A stretch of DNA of 64,000 bases from Lepidodermella squamata (GCA_047495785.1 JBLDXI010000038.1:310001-374000), one strand, 5' to 3'; shown: positions 52,151-61,548, counted from the first letter of the stretch. Program-made: numbers and translations. The notes: generated by a model from the letters alone, not told the origin.

Positions 52151-52275
52151 GGTGCACGGAAATTCCAAGGATTGCCATATGTTATACCATGGGCGATTCC
52201 GGATCCGTTGCTAGAGCTTTCAGAAGTATTTTCAGCGAAAGCGCCTTCTTAATGACGCTCATCGTGTAAACGACT
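52151..52275 (+). ncRNA. H/ACA snoRNA, family B copy 1 (divergent)
   Basis: It shares GGTGCACG.AAATTCCAAG and GGA.CCGTTGCTAGAG with the other family B copies. The second hairpin and the H box are altered, and the 3' box reads ACG rather than ACA. Confidence 0.55.
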
Positions 52276-52369
52276 TCAAATATTTTTCTTGTCCAGACTA
52301 CGCTCATGCCGATCATGCAGTTTGCTGCTACTTTATTAAGGTGGGTGTTTAGTCATGTCAAATAAGTTC

Positions 52370-52512
52370 ACGCCTAATCCAGAGGATCACCACTAACGTA
52401 GGTGTGGTAGTTACCTCAGCGTAGCGTGTATATTGAAGTTCCGGAGCGACGATAGCTCTGACTAGGCATTTCTCTCGGTTGCATCGGTCAGCGGGAAATT
52501 TCTCCGACAATA
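52370..52512 (+). ncRNA. H/ACA-like snoRNA, family D (single copy)
   Basis: The 5' hairpin has GAGG/CCTC and CCAC/GTGG stems. The 3' hairpin is closed by CGGAG (52442) and CTCCG (52502), immediately followed by ACA (52507-52509) and three nucleotides, with an inner TGAC/GTCA stem. The H box is not clear. Confidence 0.6.
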
Positions 52513-52618
52513 AAGTTTCGTTTATTCATTTCAGATTCTTCATCCTGCGAGCTTCAGCTGGTTCGGCAATCGCGATGCATCCCTTGATGTGAGTTGATTT
52601 CCTACATTTATTCTTGCT

Positions 52619-52757
52619 GGTGCACGTAAATTCCAAGAATTGCCGAATTATCGGTCTCAGACCGCACACTTGGTGATTTCCGGAGCCGTTGCTAGAGAAC
52701 AACTAGTTTTTTCAACGATCCATCTTAATCCTTGAAAGATTTGTCGTGTAAACAGCC
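52619..52757 (+). ncRNA. H/ACA snoRNA, family B copy 2
   Basis: The 5' hairpin has CCAAG/CTTGG and CGGT/ACCG stems. The H box is AGAGAA. The 3' hairpin has ATCTT/AAGAT and ACGA/TCGT stems, followed by ACA at 52752-52754 three nucleotides before the inferred end. Confidence 0.75.
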
Positions 52758-52865
52758 AGTAACAATATTTTTCTCTTTAGAATTCAATCGAGTGATCCAT
52801 GGCGCTGGCGAATTGAAGAAGCCGTTTGAAAAGGTGAGTTCTCGAGCAATGTTTAAACCGTTGAA

Positions 52866-52998
52866 CCACAGCTTAGCTGCGTACGTCCGAATTCCGTTGG
52901 CACTACGCCTGTTCCCGCTAGTGGATATTGAAATAAGATGCATCTATACGTCGTTTTCTTTGTTGCGAAAACTGCCGTACGCTTGGTATCTAACATCT
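52866..52998 (+). ncRNA. H/ACA snoRNA, family A copy 1
   Basis: The 5' hairpin is closed by CCAC.AGC / GCTAGTGG, with inner GCGTA/TACGC. The H box is ATAAGA. The 3' hairpin has ATAC/GTAT and GTTTTC/GAAAAC. ACA at 52993-52995 is three nucleotides from the end. Confidence 0.82.
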
Positions 52999-53103
52999 TG
53001 CTTTTTCTAGATTTTCGAGGGGCCAATAAATCAAATCCTGAATTGGTGAATCGAAGAATCCGTTTGAAACAGTGAGTTCTCTAGCAATATCTCAACGATT
53101 GAG

Positions 53104-53236
53104 CCACAGCTTAGCTGCGTACGTCCGAACCCCGTTGGCACTACGCCTGTTCCCGCTCGTGGATATTGAAATAAGATGCATCTATACGTCGTTTTCTTTG
53201 TTGCGAAAACTGCCGTACGCTTGGTATCTAACATCT
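53104..53236 (+). ncRNA. H/ACA snoRNA, family A copy 2
   Basis: Near-identical to copy 1, with an H box ATAAGA and ACA at 53231-53233. It differs at GAACCCC and GCTCGTGG. Confidence 0.82.
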
Positions 53237-53367
53237 TCCTTTTTCCAGAGTCGATCCAACAATGGCCGAACGATCGAATTTGAAGAATTTGAGCCATAAG
53301 GTAAGCTCTAATTTCATTTAAAGGGAACTTTTGTCGGAGGTTAAACGGAATGGGGCAGAAATTCTCT

Positions 53368-53493
53368 ACACAACATCCTGGGGTCGTAGCTCGGGTTCGC
53401 CCTGTGCAAAGACACCGTTCAAGTTGTGTAATAGTATCAGAGGAATTAGCACTGAGTGGAAATTTTACCGTTCTCGCATTCGGTGGGACATTT
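53368..53493 (+). ncRNA. H/ACA snoRNA, family C copy 1
   Basis: The 5' hairpin is closed by ACACAAC/GTTGTGT, with an inner GGG-ttcg-CCC. The H box is ATAGTA. The 3' hairpin is ACTGAGT/ATTCGGT with G-U pairs. ACA is followed by TTT at the end. Confidence 0.82.
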
Positions 53494-53622
53494 CTCTTAC
53501 ATTTCTTTTTCTGTTCCAGATTCGTGTCCCAAACCGGAATACTACTTTCTGCAGCCTCTGGACTGGTTTATTGGTTATCAGGTACGTTATTCTAGAATTT
53601 TTTTATAGTTGTTAGTTTGTAG

Positions 53623-53756
53623 CCACAGCTTAGCTGCGTACGTCCGAATTCCGTTGGCATTACGCCTGTTCCCGCTAGTGGATATTGAAAATTGATACAT
53701 CTATACGTCGTTTTCCCTTCTCATCGAAGACTGCCGTACGCTTGGTATCAAAAATG
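53623..53756 (+). ncRNA. H/ACA snoRNA, family A copy 3 (box elements degenerate)
   Basis: The stems are kept (GTTTTC/GAAGAC with a new loop), but the H box region reads AAAATTGATA and the 3' box is AAA instead of ACA. It is possibly a decaying copy. Confidence 0.6.
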
Positions 53757-53857
53757 TTATTTTATTTTCCAGATCTCCGCCTTCTGTTCGTTATTGGCTT
53801 TGATCGGCTCCTATGAAATGAGGTATGTCAGATGTTTATCTTTACCTTTCTTAATTT

Positions 53858-53985
53858 ACACGACATCCTGGGGTCGTAGCTCGGGTTCGCCCTTTGCAAA
53901 GACACCGTTCAAGTCGTGTGATATGATCATGCAAAATTAGCACTGAGTCGAAATTTTATTTGTTCTCGCATTCGGTGGGACATTT
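53858..53985 (+). ncRNA. H/ACA snoRNA, family C copy 2
   Basis: The closing stem is ACACGAC/GTCGTGT, a compensatory change relative to copies 1 and 3. The H box is ATATGA. ACA is followed by TTT. Confidence 0.82.
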
Positions 53986-54094
53986 TGCTTACATTCTGCT
54001 CTTCATTTCAGAATAAATTCCAACAAGCAGGATCAAATGGCATCGGCACCATAACACAAACAGGTATGTATCGAGCTGTAATAATAATTTTCGA

Positions 54095-54230
54095 GGTGCA
54101 CGTAAATTCCAAGAATTGCCTAATTCACGGTCTTAGACCGCACACTTGGTGATTTCCGGAGCCGTTGCTAGATTAAATACTTGTTTTTTCAACGGATGTC
54201 TTTTTCATAAGATTTTTCGTGTAAACGACT
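54095..54230 (+). ncRNA. H/ACA snoRNA, family B copy 3
   Basis: The 5' hairpin is conserved, including CGGTC/GACCG. The H box is AGATTA. The 3' box reads ACG, as in copy 1. Confidence 0.65.
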
Positions 54231-54344
54231 TGTTACAGTGTATATATTTTAGAACTGCCACATTTTGCTGAGGAAATTTTACCTGCCTACTCCGCTGGCT
54301 GTACTGATAAAGGTTAGTGACTATATTTAGTAACTCTAGCCTTG

Positions 54345-54477
54345 CCACAGCTTAGCTGCGTACGTCCGAATTCCGTTGGCACTACGCCTGTTCCCGCTAG
54401 TGGATATTGAAATAAGATGCATCTATACGTCGTTTTCATTGTTGCGAAAACTGCCGTACGCTTGGTATCAGACATTT
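54345..54477 (+). ncRNA. H/ACA snoRNA, family A copy 4
   Basis: As copy 1, with loop ATTGTTGC in the 3' hairpin. The H box is ATAAGA and ACA is at 54472-54474. Confidence 0.82.
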
Positions 54478-54618
54478 TTCTTTGTTTTTCAGGCAAAATA
54501 ATCCGTTGCCTTCGACTCCGTTCTGTGCACCTCATGACATCAGGCAAGTGTTTTCTCTTTTATACAGAGCCTACGATTAGATTAAGGAGGAATTTCTTGT
54601 TTCATCGTTTTTTCACCT

Positions 54619-54744
54619 ACACAACATCCTGGGGTTGAAGCTGAGCAAATGCTTGTGCGTAAACACCGTTCAAGTTGTGTAATAGTATCAGAGGAATTAG
54701 CACTGAGTGGAAATTTTACCGTTCTCGCATTCGGTGGGACATTT
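54619..54744 (+). ncRNA. H/ACA snoRNA, family C copy 3
   Basis: The closing stem is ACACAAC/GTTGTGT. The apical part is replaced by AGC-tgagcaaat-GCT, which re-forms a helix. The H box is ATAGTA. ACA is followed by TTT. Confidence 0.8.
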
Positions 54745-54859
54745 CTCTTATAGTTTTCTTTTCATTTCAGATCTTCTCCCAGTCTGAAACTGGCAAACGT
54801 TGTGTTTATCGATCGTCTTTCTATCAGGTTGGTTGATTTATATTTTTGCCGGTTATTAG

Positions 54860-54992
54860 CCACAGCTTAGCTGCGTACGTCCGAACCCCGTTGGCACTAC
54901 GCCTGTTCCCGCTAGTGGATATTGAAATAAGATGCATCTATACGTCGTTTTCTTTGTTGCGAAAACTGCCGTACGCTTGGTATCTAATATCT
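54860..54992 (+). ncRNA. H/ACA snoRNA, family A copy 5
   Basis: As copy 2, with an H box ATAAGA. The 3' box is ATA instead of ACA. Confidence 0.75.
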
Positions 54993-55093
54993 TCCTTTTT
55001 TCCAGGTTGATTGAGGGTGCCCGTGAATGGAATCGGTGAATCGAAGAAGCCGTTTGAAAAAGTGAGTTGTCTATCAATATTTCAACCTTTGAG

Positions 55094-55229
55094 CCACAGC
55101 TTAGCTGCGTACGTCCGAATTCCGTTGGCACTACGCCTGTTCCCGCTAGTGGATATTGAAATAAGATGCATCTATACGTCGTTTTCCTATACATATCGAA
55201 GACTGCCGTACGCTTGGTATCTAATATGA
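55094..55229 (+). ncRNA. H/ACA snoRNA, family A copy 6
   Basis: The H box is ATAAGA. The 3' hairpin has GTTTTC/GAAGAC with a different loop. The 3' box is ATA. Confidence 0.75.
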
Positions 55230-55414
55230 CTTCTTTATTTTTAGATTGGTGTATACCACGACTATCTCCTGGCGGTTGGTTTAATTTGTTGATCCTCCTT
55301 ATTTCCTAGATGCGAGAAGATATAATGACGAAAAATTGCTATATTTTCTAGATTTGTTAAAATGATAATTTTTAACCGATTTTGATTTGACACAATCGAT
55401 TCCTGGTTAAAGTC

Positions 55415-57818
55415 ATGGCAACTGCCAATGAGTCAAAGCTGGCCGATTTGCTTACTAGGGCTACCACTCTTTTCGGTACTACTTCGACAGGGTCAAGCTC
55501 GATTGATGAGTTCTGCGCTCTAGTCAAGTCGGAACCTGAAGGCCCTCAAATCACCCTCCGTCTCCTCGCTCACAAATTACAATCACCAGTTGAAAGTGAA
55601 GCAATGGCTGCGTTGGACGTCCTTCAACGTTGCGTCGAGACATGCGGTCCAACTTTTCACGCCGAAATCGGAAAATTCCGGTTCTTGAATGAAATCGTCA
55701 AAGTCATTTCGCCAAAAGTGAGAATAATTGCCAATTATTGATTCCATTCAGCCCATAATTTCCATGAAATCTTCGAAGCATGCCACCTTTGATAGATTTA
55801 CAGACAGTGGGCAAAATTAATTAAGGAGGATGTGTATTTGAAAATGATCCCATTGTGAATTTTCGAGAATTTTTCCTTGAACAGAACCTGTATTTTTCAG
55901 TACTTTGGAGTCTATACCTCAGCTCGCGTCAAAGATCGGTGTATCGAAATGATGTATGGCTGGACGAAATCGTTGAAAAATGAGCCGAAAATCGCAGAGG
56001 CATACGAAATGCTACGGAAACAGGGTTTACTGCGTATCGACCCGGCCGCTCGTGAGCTCGAAGCTGAGGCAGCGAAAAAGGCGGCCGAGGCTGAAAAGCA
56101 ACGGTTCAGCGCAGCCAGTGCCGGTTCAGTCGCGCTCGGTTTGCCTGAAGCGCCGAAGCGGTCAACACCTCGAAAGCCGATTTTGGACGATGATCGTGCG
56201 AAAACGTTGAAAATGCTACTCGCCAGTAAGCGGCCGGAAGACCTTCAAGCAGCGAATCAGTTGATCAAGGAAAGTTTGAAGCAAGATGAAGAGCGGGTGG
56301 AGCGGCATTCGAAACGGCACGCGGAGCTGGAAATAGTTCGAAATAACATGACCCTGTTAACCGATATGTTAGACCACTACGAAGAGTCATTGATGGCTCA
56401 AACCCCGGACGCGAGAACGCCGAAAAACTCGACCTCGGACTCGGATACCGACACGGATGTTATGGCTGAGCTGTATATGATGTTGGACAAACACCGGCCC
56501 GCCCTATTCCGCATGGCCTCGGAGGTCGAAGAGACCGAAGACGACATGCTTGCGGCGTTGTTACGAGCTAATGACGAATTGCTCGAAGTTTTAGCGAGGT
56601 ATCGTCACCTAGTGAATGGCGAGCCTATGATGACCAGCCAACCTCGTCCTCAAAAAACGAAGAGCAGCACGAATAGTGCTCAAAAAGGCGACTCGAATTC
56701 CTCGTTTTTGGTCGACGTAGCCGATCTGTTAACATCACCTCAACAGCCGTCGAATAACACGTCTCCAAAGGGGGGCCAAGGTATCGACTTACTCAGTCAA
56801 GAGCTGGCAGCAGTCGGCCTTTCCCCGCCAACTTCGACTTCGAGTAATAACAAATCGCAGCTGGAAGAAGCCAAGACTGCTTTTAAAGAGTTTTCCACAT
56901 CGAACAGTTCTTCCCACGGCCTCGATTCTGAATTAATCAGTCTCGACCTGCAATCAGCAGGCAGCAACGGCAATCTTCCGAACAACTCGGTTCAGAAAAT
57001 TCTCGACTCCTTATCGACCTCGCAGTCTGGCGGTGCTTCTTTGATGCAGAATGACCCTGTACCACGAAGAAATACGCCCCAGGCGAAGCAGATGGACGCT
57101 CTAGATCTGCTCGGCCAAGAAGTGATTCAGAAACACCTGCCTGATAAAGCGCCGAAACCGGTTGTTGAAACGAAACCAGCTCAACCGCCAGTCCCAGCCG
57201 CTGCTTCAACCTGCCTCCTCGATTCAGATGACATGCCGAGTGAGCCACCGTCAAAGCCTGCCGAATCCAATGGTAACGGTGTCGCCGAAGATCATACTAA
57301 GAAATCTCAGTCGTCCACAGTTGATTTGAGCGAGTTGACGTTCTCCCTCGATCGTTTTCGCCCGCTCTCTTCAGCCAGCCCTATTTCGCTTTATCAGCGT
57401 AACGGTATTAACGTCCTATTACTACTTAATGCCGACTCACCGCATCCAAACGTGAAAGTATTTCTCGTCTCGTCCTCCTCAATGGCCGCAGATCCGATCA
57501 CAAATTTCAAAATGAGCTTCTCCGTGCATGCGGTAAATGTTGCTTTCGAAAAATATTAAGGAGGAATTTAAAATTTTTTATTTTTCACAGAAACAAGCCA
57601 AAGCTTGTCAAATAAGGCCTCTGGATGCCTCAGCTACATCACTGGCTCCGTTCAACCCAATTATGGCGCCATCTGTTGTGACTCAACTTATTTTCGGCGC
57701 GTTTACTGCCCCGTTCCCCGATTCGTTGAAGTTGCGTTTTGAAGTGAGCTATCGTCTTCGCGATACCTGCTACAGTGAGTCGGGAATTGAAGAAGTTCCT
57801 CTATTTTTCGAGTCATAA
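55415..57818 (+). CDS. GGA: GGA clathrin adaptor (VHS-GAT-GAE)
   Basis: Three exons (55415-55717, 55901-57532, 57591-57818) give 2,163 nt, 720 residues. GGA proteins bind ARF-GTP and sorting signals at the trans-Golgi and recruit clathrin. The VHS domain spans the first intron (LLTRATTLFG; MAALDVLQRCVETCG; KDRCIEMMYGWTKSLKNEPK). A GAT domain follows (KRPEDLQAANQLIKESLKQDEERVE, then EVEETEDDMLAALLRANDEL). A long Ser/Asn/Gln hinge contains DLL-type clathrin-box-like motifs (ALDLLGQEV). The C-terminal gamma-ear begins near PISLYQRNGINVLL and continues with LAPFNPIMAPSVVTQLIFGA. Domain order and length are normal for the family. Confidence 0.93.
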
Positions 57819-58468
57819 TACCAAAAAAATTCGACCAGTATGCGCCGTAAATATTATTTATATTATATCTTGCGAATGAATAAAAGTTCTGAGTCCAGCA
57901 GCAATGACGTGTTGTGCGAATATAAAGTAAAGCCTAAAAGTTTCGTTTATTTGGACATTCAGTCCTGTGAAAAAATGGCAAAAGTGATGTTATATTATAC
58001 AATTTTGGTCTTGCTTTTTGGTATGCTATTTTTCTTATTTCATACCTATTTCCACGTTGAAATATCCCGAATAAAAATGCAGCGCTTAGTCAAAATAATG
58101 CATCGTTTAGTCACCTGAAAATTTTACTTTTTGTCTTCATTATTATTAAATATTAAACTGAAAAATGTCTACTTGCGATATAAAAATCTAATGTCCGTTC
58201 GCTTCTAACGCGCTCTTATGTTCTCATAATTTTTGTGTGCGGTGATGCATGTCTTATTTGTGATCAAGATGAGTCATATCGACTGATGACTCATCAACAC
58301 GACAACATTCTGTCCATCTTTATGAATGTAAATTATTGCTATTATTGACCGAGGATTATTGTCATTAAATAACGTGCTACACGCATTATGTCGTGTAAAA
58401 TTTGCAAATCTAAGGTGTCTTTTTCTCAACCTAGTAATTATTGTTTATGAAAACATTGATTTTTCATC
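57819..58468. other. intergenic region / GGA 3' UTR
   Basis: No supported gene. A 10-bp palindromic hairpin (GATGAGTCAT / ATGACTCATC) lies at 58269-58296. The frame at 57840-58118 has one hydrophobic stretch but AT-rich, UTR-like composition. Confidence 0.5.
58269..58296. repeat. perfect 10-bp inverted repeat (hairpin)
   Basis: GATGAGTCAT and ATGACTCATC flank an 8-nt loop, downstream of GGA. Confidence 0.7.
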
Positions 58469-59445
58469 ATGGCACAGTCAAGAAACACAGAAAGTGTCAT
58501 CGCACTTGCAAAGTACGTGCTGTTGTCAACACAAAGCTGTTTTATTCCGTCATAATGTTTTAAGGCGGCTCGGCGCTTTGCAAGAAATTCGGCTGAGTTC
58601 ACTTGAAGATTTGAAACCGCGTGTTAGAAGACAACCGCGTCGTTCCATAGCTGATCAAGATCTCCAATTCGCCTTTGTCCTCGACTTCGAATCAACCTGC
58701 TGGAATGACAAGGTTACCCGCACGCAGGAAATTAGTAACAATTATTAAATTTCGCAATACGGCTATTCAACGTCACTTATTGTTTTCAGTCGAATTCTCA
58801 GCGGTCCTGTTGAATCTTTCCTCTGGCAAAATCGTCGACGAGTTCCAGTCTTACGTTGAACCCCAAGAACAACCTAACCTGAGCAATTTTTGCATGGAAT
58901 TGACCGGAATTAAACAAAGCGATGTATCTGCTGCCATGCCGCTGCGTTACGTCATGCGTTCATTCAAAACCTGGGTTGAGAAAACTACGGATGAATATAA
59001 TTTACGATTAGTCGTACCAACTGATGTCGGTCAAAGTGAAGACAAGAAAAAGTTGAAAATCATCAAGCAAGAGCATGAAATGGCTAAAAAATGGGCCACT
59101 TTTATCACGTGGTCAGATTGGGATCTCAACGTTTGTCTTTATTACGAATGCAACCGCAAACAAATTTCCCGTCCACCTTATCTTAACTGCTGGATCGATC
59201 TACGAGCTGTTTATTCGGTTAGTTTCTAGTTTTTTCGAGGAGATCTTTGACAACCTTTATTTTTTAATTAGGAATTTTATGAACGCAGGCCAGCTGGTTT
59301 GAATGGTGCGCTAAAAGAGCTAGGGCTTTCATTTGTTGGTCGAGAGCATGCCGGAATCGACGATGCTAGAAACACTGCTATTTTATCATATCGATTAGTT
59401 ACTGACGGTTGCCATTTGTGTGTTACGAAAATTCGAGCCAATTGA
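58469..59445 (+). CDS. ERI2: ERI1-family 3'-5' exoribonuclease (ERI2-like)
   Basis: Four exons (58469-58512, 58565-58734, 58790-59217, 59272-59445) give 816 nt, 271 residues. It is a DEDDh 3'-5' exonuclease. The metal-binding residues are visible: D and E in VLDFESTCW, D in ITWSDWDL, H in GREHAGIDDARN and D in the same motif. LNCWIDLRAVYS and FYERRPAGLNGALKELGL match ERI2. The exon 2/3 splice gives QEIIEFSAVLLN, as in the human protein. It stops soon after the exonuclease domain and lacks the C-terminal GRF zinc finger of vertebrate ERI2. The ATG at 58469 precedes a 52-nt intron; a start in exon 2 is the alternative. Confidence 0.88.
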
Positions 59446-59518
59446 TATTCTCGCTCAATTCATTCATAAATTTTCACATTTTTATCAATATTTAATGTTT
59501 TCTCTTAGATTTTTAAAT

Positions 59519-60075
59519 ATGCCAAAAGTTAATCATAAAGGCAAAGCTCGTCACTTCACAAATGAGGAAGAGCTAAGGGCTACGAATTTGGATGAACCGA
59601 AAAAGGACGAAGAAGAAACGGGAGAAGCGGGTCCTTCTGCTCTTCCGGTGCCGAAAAACCCCGCAGATGCAGAAGGTGACGAAGAAGATGAGGATGAGGA
59701 TGCTGAGAGCAAACGGAAAGGGGTCAGTCATTTGATTGAAACTGTCAATCCGAACCGGGTCGCTCGCAAGCCTAAAAAAGCCTCGGAAATAAGCTTGGAT
59801 GTGAAGCCAAGTTCGAAACCAAAAGATCAAGTCGATGCTGATAAGTTGCGACAACAGGCCGAGCGGAGGCAGTTGGAAGCAGACTTGGCTCGACTCGCAA
59901 TCGTTCGGAAGCAGCGCGAAGAAGAGGAGAGGTATGACAGTTTTTCATCGGTAAAAATTACCTTGAAACAATCGAATTTTTCAGGAAAATGGCTGAGGCT
60001 AAGAAACTTAAGGAAATGATGAGGGGTGGTGGAGCTTCTTCCACCTCGCCGACTGGTCAGACAGGCAAAAGATGA
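59519..60075 (+). CDS. PDAP1: PDAP1-like 28 kDa heat- and acid-stable phosphoprotein
   Basis: Two exons (59519-59931, 59985-60075) give 504 nt, 167 residues. The small, highly charged protein matches PDAP1: start MPKVNHKGKARHFTNEEEL, an acidic middle, the KRKGVSHLIETVNPNRVARK core, and the helix LEADLARLAIVRKQREEEER. In vertebrates it associates with PDGF-A and is thought to bind RNA or translation factors; the cellular role is unclear. It begins only 73 nt after the ERI2 stop on the same strand, so the promoter must lie within ERI2 or the genes share a transcript. Confidence 0.9.
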
Positions 60076-60511
60076 ATCAATAGCTAAGTAAAACCGGCTT
60101 GTTATTTGATCCTCTTGCCTGGTCTCCGGTTTCTCAAGCGGCTTTCTATAATATGGAGCAATCATTATTGCTTTTCGAAAACGCAGTTTTATGTCCGAAA
60201 AACTTCAATTATCCCTGTGCTTCTAGGATTCTCTGTTTAGTCGCTGACGCAAAAGCTTGTTTGGGTGCCCTTGTCCTTCTATGTATATGCCGATATGTCT
60301 ATCTATCTAGTATTATGAAGTTTATTTCTCTGATTTCTTTCGTTTTTCTATTGTAAAATTGCTGCTTGTCAAAAGCCGATTAACATGTCGACAAAGAAAT
60401 TATTATTTGTTGTGTGCTCAAAACGCTGGAACTAAAATAAGAAATTGAAGTTGAAAATTTTGAACGGTTGTTCAATTTTATTTAGATTTTTATTTCATAT
60501 TGGTGCAAAAC
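60076..60511. other. intergenic region
   Basis: Probably the PDAP1 3' UTR and CPSF4 promoter. No gene recognised. Confidence 0.5.
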
Positions 60512-61548
60512 ATGGAAGCGATTGTCGCGAATGTCGATGACATAAAATTCGACGTAGAACTTGCTGTCGAGCAGCAAGTTGGTGCTCAACTGATGCCTTT
60601 CCCCGGCATGGATAGTAAGTTATTACGCTTTATTATGTCTTCGTGAAAATTGTACATTTGAATATTGTTAAGGTGGGTTATTCAAATTTTTCATCTTTTC
60701 CAGAATCAACTGCTGGTGCTTGTTCTTACTTTCTGCGAGGAAACTGCGAGAAAGGCAATAATTGCCCGTTTCGTCATATTCGCGCCACCACATCAGTCGT
60801 TTGTAAGCATTGGTTGCGAGGTCTTTGCAAAAAAGGCGACGAATGCGAGTTTTTACACGAATACGACATGACGAAAATGCCTGAATGTTACTTCTACTCG
60901 AAATTCTCCGAATGCGGTAACAAAGACTGCCCATTCCAGCACATCGACCCTGAAAAGAAAGTGCGTGACTGCCCGTGGTACGATCGAGGCTTCTGCCGGC
61001 ACGGTCCTCAGTGTAAGAATCGGCATGTTCGCCGAGTTGCGTGTCCACCTTATATGGCTGGTTTCTGCCCGGAAGGTCGTAAATGCAAACACATGCATCC
61101 GCGATGGGAGTTGCCTACTCAGATCAATCCTGGCCCTATGCGGCCGTCAGTGTGCTATTTCTGTAACGAAGCTGGTCACAAGTTGCAGCAATGTGATAAA
61201 ATTGACAAATCAACGCTGGAAAATATGCAACAATTCCCGCGGAGACCGTGGCAGCAGCAACAACATCACCAGCAAAATGATGCGGATGGTGATGGCGCTG
61301 GTCACGGCTCGGAACAAAACAAACCTCCGATGATGATGAACCAAATGCGGCCTCGGAGAGATATTTCTGAAATCACGTGTTTCAAATGCGGGCAGAAAGG
61401 CCATTACGCTGCTCGGTGTGAAGCTAGCGGTGCTCCGGGTGGCGGTCAAACTGGCGGAATCCAGACTATCGGAAGTACGGGTGGTGGATACCGCGGCGGC
61501 TTTCGGGGCGGATTCCGGGGTGGTTTCCGTCAGAATATGGACATGTAG
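60512..61548 (+). CDS. CPSF4: CPSF4 / CPSF30, cleavage and polyadenylation factor zinc-finger subunit
   Basis: Two exons (60512-60614, 60704-61548) give 948 nt, 315 residues. CPSF30 recognises AAUAAA within the mRNA 3'-processing complex. The N-terminus EAIVANVDDIKFDVELAVEQ and FPGMDKS are conserved. Five CCCH fingers follow (CSYFLRGNCEKGNNCPFRH; CKHWLRGLCKKGDECEFLH; CYFYSKFSECGNKDCPFQH; CPWYDRGFCRHGPQCKNRH; CPPYMAGFCPEGRKCKHMH). Two CCHC knuckles come next (CYFCNEAGHKLQQC and CFKCGQKGHYAARC), as in Drosophila Clipper; the human protein has one. It ends in an RGG-type tail (YRGGFRGGFRGGFRQ). Confidence 0.95.

Larger units (their letters stand above)
51990..55300 (+). ncRNA. non-coding multi-snoRNA host gene (exons spliced, one H/ACA RNA per intron)
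   Basis: Regular short exons are bounded by good splice sites: 52073-52121, 52297-52340, 52535-52588, 52781-52833, 53011-53071, 53249-53300, 53520-53581, 53773-53822, 54012-54063, 54253-54312, 54493-54543, 54771-54827, 55006-55061 and a last exon from 55245. Exon 1 probably ends at 52041. The exons share no continuous reading frame and vary freely, while the introns (about 175-230 nt) hold strongly conserved structured RNAs. This is the arrangement of UHG/GAS5-type host genes, in which spliced exons are discarded. One intron (54544-54770) uses a GC donor (CAG/GCAAGT). Start and end are approximate. Confidence 0.8.

Noticed and set aside
52732-55229. Open frames such as those at 52732-53010, 53072-53299 and 54856-55194 that encode similar peptides.
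   Set aside because: They are translations of the repeated snoRNA units. The similarity follows the RNA repeat, runs through splice sites and appears on both strands, so I do not call proteins.
52600-55250. CRISPR-like or introner-type reading of the periodic repeats.
   Set aside because: Units of about 130 nt with hairpins, H and ACA boxes and conserved splice borders fit intronic snoRNAs. Three unrelated families in the same slots argue against one mobile intron.
57840-58118. A 92-codon frame after GGA with one hydrophobic segment.
   Set aside because: AT-rich, no recognisable domain, and located where the GGA 3' UTR is expected.
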